Positions 49,012-62,941 of a stretch of DNA of 64,000 nucleotides are shown piece after piece (position 1 is the first letter of the stretch; every line of letters starts with the position of its first letter). Below the pieces are notes generated by a model. The model was not told the origin of the DNA. It worked only from the letters and a program-made list of their open reading frames with translations, and made no database searches. The stretch comes from Rotaria macrura (lineage: Eukaryota; Rotifera; Eurotatoria; Philodinida; Philodinidae). The translations under genes and the position numbers were made by a program. The stretch covers positions 1 through 64,000 of the forward strand of contig OENT01000448.1 in assembly GCA_900239685.1 (NCBI GenBank), in the 5' to 3' direction.

Positions 49012-51688
49012 TTTGACGAAATACCTATTAAAACGTTTGAATATTGTCACAATGTAGTCGCTACAACTATCTGTATATTTACAAAACATATATTATTCGT
49101 ACTAACACTCTATTCAATATGCTTTTTCTAATTATTGTACAAATAAAGATAAAACTTGTTTGCTTGCATCACTATGATTTATTTTCATTTAATAATGAAT
49201 TTTAGCTTTATATTTTCAAGTTTTTAACATTCTTTCTTGAATAGAAAAACATTGAATAGGACGTTTCTGTTTTTAGGTTGGTGGAAATGATCAATCAATT
49301 TTCACTATTTCTAGTTTAATAAGAAAAAGAAAAGATCTGTTTTTTTTTCTTGTCTGACAGTATTAGTTTAGTCAAGATTAAATAATAATATAATGAATGT
49401 TCTTTTACTATTTATATAGGACTAGACCATGTTATTTATATATCAGAACAAACTAGTAAATAAATATGAACAATATGTCAAGTTTACGAAAGTATCAAAA
49501 TCAATTGAAAGAATTTTAGTTAAAATTTTATTATCTCGACATCTGGCATAAAAAATAATCTTTCTGACATATCATATCAGTTGAAACAAGGACCTAGAAA
49601 AAATTACATACGTGTGAATTCTACTGTATGTCCTCTTTTCGTTGCTTCACTTAATTACAATATATTATTATCAAGACAAACTCATCATAGGAATTCTCAA
49701 TGGAAACAGGTTGGATTGAATATAAAGTCTTAGTATTAAAACCAATAACCCATCGTGAATTCCTATGAGTGCGAATGATTCATGCGGGAGTAGAGTATGA
49801 TGAAAAAAGAATGATCCTAACAATTTTTGATTCTCTCTAGATCATATCTAGGCAAAGTTTGAGCGGATTGTAATTTCTCAAAAGTACAACGACAGTTGTT
49901 TACAGCGTAAATATTTCTCTTCTCAACTATGTTTCAAAGGAGTAAATCAATAAATCAGTGACTATTGTATGAGTAAAATAGTAGTATAGTATTCGAAATC
50001 CAAAATAGTCATTAACTTATGTTCACAGAATTAACCGTGATCTAATTGTAGGTTATATTTTTCTAGATTGCAATGAACAGTTCATTTCATGTTGTCTATT
50101 CTGTGATACACCGAGAAAAACAACCATTAGACGAAACGGTATACCATTTGCTACATCCGGTCTTTTCTTTTTTGAAAATCAAACATCGTATTAGATTTTA
50201 AAGAAACGATTGAAGATTATCGTATCGTACGTCAATAAGGATAATACTGATGATCCTCATGCCGTTGTCAAAGAGTCTACAATAATTTTTACTATTGATG
50301 AGACTGCAACACAAGTAATGTTTTTAATTCTTTCTAATTATCATTGTTTCATTAGTTTCTGTCATTAGCAAGACAGTGGTTGATTTATTTCTATTAATTA
50401 TAATCAAGGAAAAATAATTTTCTAATGAAATGTTAAGACCCTTTTAAAGAAATATTACATATTAGTTTTATTTTCGAAAGAAATTATTTTGCTTCTTTTT
50501 TTCTCGGAAATGAATATGCCTGCAGTTAGTTTTGCATGAGAAAAGAAACTATGTTTTTTTTTCGAAAGAAAAAAAGTTCTTACATATAGAATGCCTCCAT
50601 TCTTGATTGAGATTCAGTTGTACTAGAAGGAATCGGTATCTCGACGATGTGTTGCTATTATTAATTTTAAGTCATTACAGTTAATTTGTAATTGATTGGA
50701 ATTTTTCGTTTACATTTTTACAATAAATTATATGTTTACCGAAAAAACTGTATGAGTGAAGAATTTTGTAGTAAAAGATCCAAATAAAGTAAAAAATCAA
50801 CAACTAAAATTGCATAGAAAAACTTTCATGAACATAGAATGAAATACACTATTACTAATGCTTCGGAAAATTCCGAACACACATACAACATAGTGCAAAC
50901 TAAGGACATCCAGTGCACAGCTCTTTGAAAATGTCTTCCAAAATACTATAACATTAAGGTGATACTCAGGAAGTCGACTGTCTCGATGATCGATCTCCTC
51001 CGAGAAGTGTATACTAGTATAACTAGATGTCTATTTTCTCTGTTGCAGCATGCACCCAGTGTACCCACATACTTTTCATGCATCATTTTCAATAGGTTCA
51101 TCGGATAATGCCAAATCCAATAGAGAAAAATCGATGGCGATAATATTTCCTATCTTACATTTTAAGCGTTGAGAAAAGCTTATGCATCGATTTTCCGCAA
51201 TGTAATATGAAGAAAAAGCTGTAGAATTCATCGACTTGTAAATTCAAACTATGTCAAATTCGACAGTTCATCTTCTGACTGTAAATTTACTTCTATGTTC
51301 AAACGAATCTTATATAAACATACAGCTAGACATCAACAGGTAGCTGCTGCTGAATAAATGAAGTACGGTTTGTGTTTCAGAACACACATTTAGTAATTGA
51401 CCGAATTCAGTCCAAAAGTTGTTTTCTATAATCTTAGATTTCGATCAATAGCTTCCAGAAAACCGGGAAGGGGGGTTTCATTCATTATCGGGTTCGTTGA
51501 AACTTTTATCGAAGAAAAATAGATATCTCATCAATCAAGAGAAAGAAACAGTAGCGTCCTTCAAAAAAGTAAATGTTTATTGCGTATTGATTTGTATTGA
51601 ACTGTCGAAACAAACAGTTAATCTATGGAACAAAAAAGAAGAACAATGACAAAAAATACAAGTTACGGGTAACAAACAGAAATAACTG
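49012..51688. other. 2.7-kb intergenic region
   Basis: No recognised gene. A stretch at about 50060-50320 (+) begins after a good acceptor-like site and reads coding-like in changing frames (PLDETVYHLLHPVFSFLK, then NKDNTDDPHAVVKEST). It might be a decayed exon, but I cannot assign a family. On the minus strand an AATAAA signal (51581-51576) lies about 110 bp beyond the glucosyltransferase stop. Confidence 0.45.
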
Positions 51689-54600
51689 TTAACAAGCCGA
51701 ATGACTACGTTGTCGTATAAATGTGTGCTTTGATTTCTTGTCTCTTTTCGACGTTGTTGTACTATGAATCACATGATTCATCGAATCATATTCATTTTTC
51801 ACTTTTTCAAATTCAGATAATATGCCTTTACATGTTGCAATAGTTAAACCGGACTCAGATGCAGCTCGAACTTCGGGTGATAGGTCTTCATTATGAAACT
51901 GTGATGCAGATGTAAATGAAGATGATCGCTCATGCTCATTGCGACTGAATACTTCTAGACAATTATTAACATCCGAATCATTTTTATGCAATAATTGTTT
52001 CGCTTCAGCATAAACACCTCGACTCAACCAAGTTAATGAAGCAAGTGTACCAGCCACAGGTTTAATAACACTATTTGGTATGGCAATGGCTGCACCGACT
52101 GCCGCACCTTTCAATCCATCTCGCTGTAAGCCTGTTCTAGGTTTATGTATAAAACCGGCTAGACCATCTTTAATTCCATGCCATGCAGCATTGCGAGCAG
52201 CTTTAGCACCAGATTTAATACCGTCGACTTGTGGTGATTTATGCTCACCAAAATCGGAATATCGATCATACGATGTTGGAAGACGTTCAAGTGCATCAGT
52301 AATATCACCATAAAATGATAAACAACCAATAGTTGCATGTCCAAGACCTTTACCAACACCTTTAAGTCGACCTTCAGTACTATCACATGCACTAGTCAAT
52401 AGATTACTTGAATTTTTCGTGTCCTTTGAACCTTTTGATGTTTTAACAAATAAAGAATTCCATGCTTTGTGTCCATGTTTGATTACATTAGGAATAGGAA
52501 AACGTGGATGACTATCGTCGACTAATCTTTTCCAAGCATAAGTCGAATGTGCACTTAATTGTGATTCTTGAATTGCTCCAGCTGTGACAAGTACTTGTGC
52601 GACAGGACGTGAAACTTTTAGATTGTAATCTTTTATGAAATAACACGCACCAAATGACGGTTCAAGATCACTTCGCATATTGCATAATGGTAAATTAGCA
52701 TGAAATGATTGAACAGCAGATTTGCATCCATCTTCATATTGAAATGAGAATCGTAATTTTTCAGCAGCTTCACACGTGTCCGGTTGATGAACAATTTTAA
52801 ATGCATTGACTAAATCATCAACATTCAAATTTTTACCAGGAATAGGTTTTGGACCCGCCCCACTTTTGTAAATCATTTTTCCCCAGAAGAATTGATCACC
52901 GAAAAATGGAACAACAATTGTTGGTTTTCCAGCACGAAGTCCAGCAGCAGTTGTACCTGCACCTCCATGATGACAAACAGCTGCAACTAAAAAATAGAAG
53001 ATCAAATACTTTCAAGAGTTAGGAAAAAAAAATAAACAATAAAATCGTACCATATTGAAATAGCCAATCGTGCGGACAATTATCAATTTTGAAAATATTA
53101 CTAGGCAATGCATTATCATCTGTAGCGAAACCAGATAATACAGCTCGATATTTTGTCTTAGCTAAAGCTTCAACAACACATTTAAGGATTCGACGAGAAT
53201 CATGACCCGTAATTGAACCAAAACCAATATAGATTGGTGGAGCACCCGCTTCGAGAAATCGACGAAGATCTTCTGACGGTTGATAATTTCCTCCGAGATT
53301 AAGAAAGAAAAATCCGGATACATTGATATGAGGAGGCCAATCCGATGGCTTGGGAACAAGTGATGGTGACCAACAATATGTATGTGGCACATTTTCTATG
53401 ATCATCGCACGAACAGCTTCTCTAGTATGTAAACGTGGAAGATTAAGAGTCTGTACACGAAATTCATTAATAAGATCACGCATACCAGACCATGTCTAGA
53501 TAGATGTAAAAAAAAAGAAGATGTAAGTTATTTTTCTTGTATCTAAGTGCATAATATATTTTAAGCTTCATTTGAATTCATTTAAAATAATATTCAGAAT
53601 TGTTTTCAATCAATCAAATCGATGTCATTACTCACGATGAAAAAGCAAACTTTGCTCGTTGAGATCAATTCATTGAAAGATAAAGCGGTCATAAAAATGT
53701 CATGAGTTGAAATATGTATCTTTGTCAAGAAATTTTAGGATGATTTACTTTTCTATTCTTGATCTTAGAACGGTTTACGTTCAATAGCTAGAATCCACTA
53801 TTCGAACGACTTTTTAGCACACAAAAAATAGTGTGTATTGTCGATACGTCTTGCATGATATTTCATTCGACTAAGAAGTTTTACTTTGATTATGTTGAAA
53901 AAAAATTACACATTTTACTTTCTCATAAATAATTGCTTGAATAATTCAATGCAAACTGAAGCAAATAGTTCTTTTTCTTCATCTTCACCTGGATCTGCTA
54001 TTTGCTTATATATCAACGGATACATGTTCAGTTAATTTAATTCCAATGACGAGAAACGGTTTTCTATGACATGAAAAAATAGACCTATTTGAAATAATTA
54101 TCTAAACGTCTGCTGAATATATTCTTTAACGAATTTTCTTTTGATACAATAATATTACAGTCACTAAGTATAATCTTTAAGACAATATTGTTTTATAACT
54201 GCATTTGTCATACGTTCAAATCAGATTTGAAAGCTTCTGGAACATCATAATTATCTGTATGGAAGTGTTATGACCTATGAATATCACACTAGTTAATTAG
54301 TCATCACAAGGACTATCGAAAGATATGCGTGTAAGAAAAACAAAAAACACACTATGAATCATTAGTAATATCTCAATGTTTTTCTGTCGAATAATTTTCT
54401 TCATCAATGAATAACTATAAATTTGACTTAGTGTAGGCGGTTGTTGTTCTCTAGAAAACAACTTTAATAGTTTAAATTTTGATAAAGATGACATAAAGCT
54501 CGGCAAGAAGACATTTAAAAAACTTTTTACGGTTGAGCACATAAGATTACTGACAAAGAAAAGTAAATCTTACAGAATTGTAATACTGATGGAAAAGTAG

Positions 54601-56131
54601 TGTTTAATTATGATGACTGTTACACATGAATATAAATATTATGTCGACCTTCGAGCAGTGAATATCTACCGTACGAGAAAAATTTATTAGAAATGTCAAT
54701 TTCTTTTTTTTTTTGATAATGATTATTCCTTGTTCTAATGTATGATATCATTGATAGATAACATTGTTTCAACACTACTCATAGACATTCGTCGTCACAG
54801 AAACATGATTGTCAATAATCTATACTTTTTCAAATATAGAGTTAGCAATTTAGTCATATTTTTTCCAATATGCAAATACTTACCGTCCTTTCGATAACAC
54901 CATACGTCAGTCTATTTATACTCTCCATAGGTCCAATATCATAATTCACTTTAACGAATGGATGTGGAAAAGCACCTGTTGGTGTCCAAGGCATTGTAAA
55001 CATGATATGAAGTGGTATTTGTAATTTTTGTGCACAATGTATATGACCATATGAAGGTGGATTGGCAATAATAGCTTCGGCAATAAATGGTACACCGGTT
55101 TCATCATTATTTTCAACACATGCTTTCCATGTGGATTCAAGTATATCAGCAATTGTATGACGAGTTTTACTGACATCACCAGCAACAATACTACTAACTG
55201 ACGGAAAGATTCCCGAGTTTTTAACCATAAATGACATTAAATCAGCTGGATCACCTGCCAACGGATAGAATTCAATATCGTTTTCACGAACGAATTTTCG
55301 AAATGTTTCATGCGTAGCAAGACGCACTCGATGTCCGTAGGAGAGCAAAGCTTTTGCTAATGCGATAAATGGTTGAACATCTCCACGTGTACCAACAATA
55401 AGTATAACTATGGCCAAACGTGGTACAGAACCAAGTTTCAATGCTTCTTTAGCATAATCAATATCCGTCATCGATACATTTACCCATTCGTTATCATGAT
55501 CTGACTCATCATAGTGTTCATCATCGATTCTTTTTATTGAATTAATCGATACATCAATAAGTCCATCGTCATGATCAAAACTTGCTGAATAATCAAGTTT
55601 CTTATGATGTCGTTCCAATGTGCTTTCATCAATATCATCATAACTCAATCGGCCAATGCAGCTATGTGATGTCAGTAAATCAGCATGTAATGAAAGAGGA
55701 TGTCCTTCTGATGAACAAATAACAAGTATGTTATCAGAATTTCTAATTAAATATAACGATATGTCTATTGGTTGTCTTGGAAGTGTACCTGTAAAAATAA
55801 TAGCTTTATTGAACCATACAATAATTCCCGAGACTTTATTATGATTCGATGACTTTTCATCATATGTAGTTGAAGTAAAATTTAAATAAATATGTTGTTG
55901 AGCATCTAATTCTGATGTCGACCTTAATCGTTTACGATACAAATATATTGACGATTCATATTTAGTATCGAAATGTGGTAATTCAATGGGTATCCAATGA
56001 TCGTCATTGTAATCAATCGATAAATAATTTTCACTCGGAGTTTGATTAATTAAATATAAAACTTTCCAATCGTGATCGAAAGGTAGAACAACACTTGATT
56101 CTTTACAATCGTTTCTATTATTTGTAGACAT
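51689..56131 (-). CDS. Sterol-type UDP-glucosyltransferase, multidomain
   Basis: Three exons, 56131-54884, 53495-53051 and 52986-51689; about 996 aa, phases consistent. Residues 1 to about 170 resemble a galactose-binding jelly roll of the glycoside-hydrolase-2 N-terminal type (DDHWIPIELPHFD, YLYRKRLR, GIIVWFNKAIIFTG, LIRNSDNILVIC), followed by an acidic linker. From about residue 240 a GT-B glycosyltransferase of the UGT80/ATG26 kind begins: VGTRGDVQPFIALAKALLSY, FYPLAGDPADLM, PPIYIGFGSI and the donor-binding box HHGGAGTTAAGLRAGKP (about 569-585) with FFGDQFFWG. A C-terminal region (about 690-860) has YGDITDALERLP, GIKSGAKAARNAAWHGIKDG and HKPRTGLQRDGLKG, resembling the domain after fungal sterol glucosyltransferases and in VPS13-type lipid-transfer proteins. 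The likely reaction is UDP-sugar transfer to a membrane sterol or lipid (inference). Intron 1 is 1.4 kb. Confidence 0.9.
53496..54883. other. Intron 1 of the glucosyltransferase gene
   Basis: 1.39 kb bounded by GTAAGT at 54883 and AG at 53497-53496 (minus strand). No coding or structured repeat content was recognised. Confidence 0.6.
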
Positions 56132-59100
56132 TATTTCTAGGGTAAAAAAAACACAATTTTTTGCATTAAAAATACATTCGTCAGATTATAAAGACTATTG
56201 AAACAAAAAAAAACACATTAATTTCTTATATTACATGCGGATTAAGTTGATACTACAAACGTCTTTTTCTTTTTCTGTCGATAAACATAGATGTTTTGCT
56301 TCTGTACTTATAAAATACTTTAACGATGCACATAGCTCTACGCAAGTACTAGATGAAAATGTGAAGGCTGTCGTAGGAAGCTTAAATAATATATTTATCT
56401 GAAATATTCTTTTCGATAAGGACGATGTTAATGCATTAGTCATGTCTCAAACAAAAGAAAAATTAAACTACTTGTTGTTTTTTTGCGTTCTATGTCATAC
56501 GCAGAAACGATTCAAACCCATCAACAATATGCGTCATATATTGTCACTATGAGCGAATAATAAAATCTTCAAAACTAATTTTACACCTCAATCATTTTGT
56601 ATTGATTCTTTACGACTGATTATTTCGACAACCGAATGTTTTCAATAAAACTGCATCTATGTTAACGAATCAGAAGAATTAAAAGGCCTAGATGCTTTTG
56701 ATGCATTTCCATTTTTTTAATCACATCACACATATAACTTACATACGGCTTCTGTAGTTTGAATAATAAACAGTAGAGAAGAGCTCTATGTTGTTTCAGT
56801 ATAGGATATTAACATGGTGTAGTTTAAGAGCTGTTTAAAATGAATTACTAATGGTATTGAATTGAAAATAAAGCGATAGAACATAGATACTCTAACGATG
56901 AAACTGAAATTTCTTATGTCACTGGTTATTTGAATTATACTACTTAGGTTTCATTCGAATAAAATGAGGGTGTGCCAATACTGTCTAAATTTTATAGATT
57001 CATACAAATAATAATGTTTCGATAGAAGTTTTACTTGCCTTCATTAATTCCTTTAATTTGACTAATATATCACATAAAACCATTTTCCTCGTTCTATCGA
57101 ATGCCAAACATAAGTACGGCAAGTTATAGTGCTTTTCACATTTTTCTTTCTGATGACAACGTAGAGACGATAAAAATGCTTGAGGACGAAACCATAAAAG
57201 TACTGTTTTTATTTTAGTTCTACCTATTTGATTGAAATTTAACAAGTATCATATTTCAACTAGACTTTACAGATCAAATGCATTTGTATGTGTGACAAAA
57301 AAGGATTAAAACTATCTTTTGTCAACATGTAATCATAACCATAGCCTTTCTCAGAAGCACGAGTAGAAACGTGTTTTTGAAAATTTTCGAGTTTTTGTAA
57401 AACTTTGAATTCAGTTTTTTGACATCGAATCAATATTTTGATTATTTCTATTTTCTACATTTAAATGTTAGTCACCGATTGTAATCATTAGTGTTGAATC
57501 ATTTTAAAGAAACCCATAGAATACGTATATCATTTACGTTCGATTGCTTTCTTCATACTTCAATATTCAAGAAGTTTGATCATGATTATCTTTCTTTTAT
57601 TTTAACATGCATACTAGCGATATTACCTGAGAGAAAAAGAAAACATGATTGCCTTCGTGCAATAAATTAGTCAAATTAGGGTGTGGGTGTCAATTTGTCT
57701 GTGACCATAAGTGATCGATGTGGACTTTCATCTGCACCCACACCCCGATAACGTAAAATGTCTTTTTTTGGAATGGATAAAATGACATCTTAATATAAAC
57801 TATAAAAACCTCTTTTGAAGCATAGCATACCATCTAAATAAATCACTCTTTATTATTATCTAATTACGATTCGACTTGAGTATATTGCTTATTAACCACT
57901 TGAGCTATATTCAGGTTTTCGAAGTTCCTATCAAAGAGATACGTACATAATAGTGTAAGCCAACAGTTTTTAGAGCTATTCGAAATTTCAGATACTAGAT
58001 CATTTTTCGAAATACCGAACACTTGAAAAATAAAGTATCATTTAATACAGAAAAGTAAAATCATACGATGCTCAGCTATACTTGATTCAAACGTTTTTAC
58101 ACATCGAAAATCTAATCAGAGAATGCTCGTCTGTGAATAATTGTCTACTTCGTTGTACATGAAGAAATTGGTATTCTATTTCCACGAGAATTTTGGTTCG
58201 ATGAGTGAATTTACACGAACATCACGATGAATATCCGAATGTTTGAATTCAGAGTTATTGAGCTGTGATTGAATTTCTTTGATAATGTACTTAAAATATT
58301 TAAAAACGTATTGTGCACATCATTGTCTATGAACACACCTCCAGGCATGACGATCCATTTGATAATCGGAATCTCAAATCTCTATATTTTTGTAAGATAC
58401 TATTTATATCACACAGGTATGGCGAAACAAATATTTCGTTTTTGTTACATGAGTATGTTTATTTGTATATCACAGATCAATGTTAGATAACAGTTGAAAG
58501 CATGTGTGTAAAAAGACAGCATTTGTGTTTATGAGACATGTGTATGTCTCATCTCTTTTAGATATTAACAAATTTTAAGAGCTAGTGCTGTTCTATTGAA
58601 CATTCCAAATAAAAATAAACGGACGAATATTGATTTAGTTGATGAATTATTCCGAAAAAATCTTTAGCATTTTATGAGAGATCCACATCAAGAAATCTTC
58701 GTATAGTTTCATTAAATTTAATTTTCCATGAATAGTATCAAATCTGATAGTAGAATGGTAAAGTCAATAGCTACATTTTGTCATAGCATTCTCGACAAAT
58801 GTTGATGTTTTTCTATCGATCAAGATTTTAATTTTACCTTCCATTGATTTATCTTGAAAAATCTATTTGAGATTGTTTTGCTGTTCAAAATATAGATGTC
58901 CTATTAAGTTTATTTGCGTACAATCAGAAAAATGAAAATATGCTCTTAACTTTGAGCAAGAAATTAAAGAACAATATCAAGGCTTGATCCGATTCTTTTA
59001 GAACGATGTTAAAAGAGAATTTGTTACCTTAAGATTCGATTAAATTTCAAGACAATTAACAATTGATTGAAAGAGATAACCTATTAACTATCATTCCAAA

Positions 59101-59686
59101 TAATTTTCTCTATAATTATTACTATTATGACAAATAGATGAATGACTTTGAATATCTAATTCGAGTTTTTTGATTCAATGATTTCACATAATGAAAGTTT
59201 TTTGTTATTGAACCCATCTTTTCGATTATTCTTCTTTGTAATTATATTAAAAAGCTATGATTATTAACTAATAGTAAGTAATAGGTCTTTCCTGGAGATT
59301 TTTATGCATGGACGATTTTTCATTGTCTTACCACTAAGCATATCGATTATCAATAATCATATGAAAGTAAATATTTTCTTCGAAAAATAAACTAGAATGA
59401 TTCTATCTCAAATAACAAACAATGTTAACCCTCTAATGATCAACAATAATTTTCTTTTTACAGTATTTCATTGATGCATAAATCATCCATGTGGGTTATA
59501 TCGGGTTTGGGTACATATAGTCGATAGTTTTGTTCTTAGACATTTCTTAAGCATGCATGGAACTCAGTAGATTTGTATAGAATTCTCAGAAAAGCTTGAA
59601 AAATTTATTTTATTTCGAGTAAAAAAATAGCAGAGCATACTTCTGGATTAAACGGTTTGTGGCAGAATCGATTTGTTTCTGTTTTC
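56132..59686. other. 3.5-kb intergenic region; G/C-strand hairpin
   Basis: No gene seen. At 57679-57689 and 57735-57745 an exact 11-bp inverted repeat (GGGTGTGGGTG / CACCCACACCC) brackets a 45-bp spacer. Frames here are short and unlike known families. Confidence 0.5.
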
Positions 59687-62600
59687 TTATTCAGATGGAT
59701 GCGAGTATTTCAGCCGATGATTAGGATCAGTTTGATAATAGCAAGCAAAACCAAACGGACACAGTTCTCGTGTACGATCTTGATTCGACGACGGCTTTAG
59801 TTCGTGTACATCTGGATGAGAGTATTTCGACCGATGATCAGGATCAGTTGTATTATAGCAAGCAGAACCAAACTCGCACGGTGGTCGTGAACGATCTGGA
59901 TTAGAAGACGGCTTTAGTTCATGTACATCTGGATGAGAATAACGGGAACAATGTCGCGCATCCTTTTGGTCACGACATTTTGATCCATATCGGCAATGTA
60001 GTTTTTCGTCATGATATTCGCTACCGATTTTTTTCTGTGGTCGAACATCACGATTGTAGGAGTGTTCGTCATGACTTGAATCTGGCACCGATAATGTTCT
60101 GGATATTTCACCTTTTAATTGAAAAGAAACATTGAATGTAAATTAATCATGATTTTACTTTTTAGTTTGAGAAAAGACAACTTACGTGGTTTGCTGGGTG
60201 CTGGTGCTGCTTCTAATATACTTCTGACATTTTCACCGTGAGAGTATTTTATGCGATGTTCGCTTGACTGATCTCTACAGGTACTTTGATCGCGACACGG
60301 TATTAGAAAATCAGAAAAACCAATATGCCGGTACATCGCTCGATGTACAGGATTATTAATGCGCGAACAAGATTTACCCATTCCACACTCGCTTACTCTA
60401 TGTGACTCATGTGTGAAATGTGGCTCTTTATCTTGATTACGACAAAGTTCAGAAAATCCACAAGGATGAGAATACCGCTTGCAATCCTCAGCAGATGCTT
60501 GTTGAAGACAATCTATTGATTTCGGGCATGGCTGTAATTTTTTCTTGTCAAAATCAATACCAACAAAGTCAACGATGGCATGACCAAATTTCGACAAAGT
60601 AGATATTGGCTTATCGTCGGTCGATCTTGAAGCTGCTGATGATTGACGTTGATTAGAATTACGAAAATTTTCTTGGCTTGGAGAAATGTTTGTTAATTTG
60701 AGGATATGGGTGAGTATGGGTGTGTGTGTGTTTAGTTCGTCACATATGAGAAATCTTCGAAAAACCTGGTGAGTTTTCTAGAAACTCCACGAAAATATTC
60801 TTGCTAAAGTGTCTAAGTAGCGCATATGGTTGGTGCGCTTCAAATAACATGTCGGAAGTAACTTTGATCACTTTTGGTACGTGCTAATAAAAGAAAATTC
60901 CTTGAAAATCTTCTAGTTTTCCAGAAGCTTTTCACTGAGACATTGTCAACAGGCGTGGCATTTTCTAGTGAAAGTTATTGAACCTGCTATCCTCTTCCAT
61001 TTGACACTAATATGAAAGTTCTACGACGTATCCTCTACCTAGATGTGGTTTTCAAAACATCAATTTCTGCTGGTAAATCAATGGAAAACCTCTTTTTTGC
61101 TGAGAGAATATTTTGGAAAGGCAACAAAATATTTGATCAGTTGAAAAGATGAAGTGATCAGTAAAATAATACATAAATTATCAATTCAAAGAATAAATGA
61201 TCAGTATTTAGATTACTAGTAAGTAATATGAAAGTGATCAGTTTATTAAATTGAGTACAAGTAATAATATCAACTTTTTACTAGTAAAAAAAGAAAGTTC
61301 GATCAATAAAAAAAGAAAATTTGACTGGTATGGAGCAACTCTTTGTGCATCGATCTGTTTTCTGTATTATTCGGATTAAGTTTAAATCAAATGTAGAACT
61401 AACAAAATCTTTCTAGACAGTCGTTTGTAGAGACGTTGGGAATGAAAGAAAGAAAAAAAAGCACAAGTGAATCACACTGTAGTCTCTTTGATTTTTCCAC
61501 TGATAGTTTTGTATAACTGACTGATAAAAAATTCATCTGCTGATCATATAATTTATTACAGTGTTTTTATTTAATAACTGATCATCTAAATAGTTTACTG
61601 ATCGTTCAATATATTTATTGATCATTCATTCAATCAACTGATTTTATTATTTTTCATCTTACTGATCGTTTCATCTATTTTACTGATCGATTAAATCTAT
61701 CCCTTTTCGGAGTAACACTTTTTTTGAAAAAAATAGAGAACTGCGATTTTAACCATTGAAATCATCTCGCCTAACTAGATCTGGCTAAGTGTGCCACGCT
61801 GTTTGCATAACTGTTCTTTTATAAAGTGGTCGAAGCCTTGTGGATTTACCCTACTTTTCTTATTCAACAGGCCTAAATCGATTGATGGTCAATCAATAGA
61901 CAATTAAAATATTTTATCGATCGGATTTGAAACGATGAACATTCGATGTTTTCTTGGTCAAACTTATCTAAAAAAGGAATTCATGGAACGGTTCTGATCA
62001 ATTTCTTATCAACAACATTGTAATTTTTTCTTTTCCTTCCACATTACATCCACCCGCCAATATTAGAAGCCCTGTCGGCTTGAATTATGGGGGAGGGAGT
62101 AAGAAAAAAATTAAAGGCTAAACATGTTTAATGACTTGAACTCAATGTCGAAATATTTTTCCGTAGTGTACAGTGCAATTAGAAAAGGGCTATCTTATAA
62201 CTGAAATTCTAAATTTGAAATCTTAACCGTTTGAAGCCTTAGCAATGGTATTCGTCGAGTTTGTTGTACTGGTTGCCGGATAAAGAATACATCTGTGAAT
62301 GCTCTTACTTGTTTCACTCCGGTTTGAAGGAGCCTGGTAAGGAAGCGAGGAAGTTGCATTCGATGAATCGATCGATTTCTTAGAACTTGATGATGTCTGT
62401 CTACCAGTCGTCATTGAGTCTACTGAATTCCTTGCATCTCCAGAAGTTTGATATGAGTTGCACAACTGAAGACTGTTTCCATTTGGCGGGTAAGAATTCT
62501 CAGGTTGCTGTGTATGTTGCGATGTCAGCATTGACGAACTTTGATTAGGGGACTTACTCACGGCCTCGTCAGATGAAGTCTCTGGTGATTGGTTTGGCTG

Positions 62601-62785
62601 TTGTCTAAGAAATAAATCATAATCGCAATGTATGATAGGATTTATGGAAATTCACCGTTTTATCATGGCTTTTCGTGGTAATCTAAGTGTTGGATTTCCA
62701 GGAGCCAACTCAGATTCTTCCTGAACTTTCGGATTTTCATTGCTTCGGTTTTCTTCATTGGATGAAGCTGATTTTGTTGAATTTT
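59687..62785 (-). CDS. Protein with seven PBZ-like zinc fingers (5' end not resolved)
   Basis: Visible exons are 62785-62656, 62604-62228, 60671-60186 and 60111-59687, all phase-compatible, giving about 472 aa. First exon(s) upstream of 62785 could not be fixed. The first half is Ser/Thr/Gln-rich and likely disordered. The second half has seven C-x5-C-x(6-8)-H/C-x(4-5)-H fingers of the PBZ type: CPKSIDC..CKRYSHP, CGFSELC..HFTHESH, CGMGKSC..HRAMYRH, CRDQSTC..HRIKYSH, CRYGSKC..CSRYSHP, CEFGSAC..HRSKYSHP and CPFGFAC..HRLKYSHP. PBZ fingers bind poly(ADP-ribose) in DNA-damage factors such as APLF and CHFR. The last three are separated by a nearly repeated spacer (DVHELKPSSN.DR), so recent tandem duplication is likely. 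Some fingers have Cys for the third ligand. No catalytic domain is visible, so it may be an ADP-ribose reader or scaffold (inference). The 1.56-kb intron contains a foldback element. Confidence 0.78.
60950..61801. mobile_element. Foldback element inside the PBZ-gene intron
   Basis: Ends CAGGCGTGGCA (left, 60950-60960) and CAGCGTGGCA (right, minus strand, 61801-61792) face each other. The left arm carries repeated TGATCAGT (61130-61260) and the right arm its complement ACTGATCA/ACTGATCG several times (61560-61690), as in the subterminal repeats of non-autonomous hAT-type elements. There is no coding potential. No convincing target-site duplication (flanks match at 4 of 8). Confidence 0.5.
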
Positions 62786-62941
62786 CTGAAATCCAATATC
62801 AAATTTCAGTTTGACCAATGGAATATGTATTATCTTCAATCTTCCGCTTCTATGCGTGATACAAGCAATCGTCTGAGATGGTCTTTTCGATATATTCACT
62901 TTGAAAACTGACTGTCCATCATCAAGTAACTGATATATCAA

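Noticed and set aside
50060..50320. Possible exon or decayed gene
   Set aside because: The coding-like reading changes frame and matches no family I recognise. Mentioned only in the intergenic entry.
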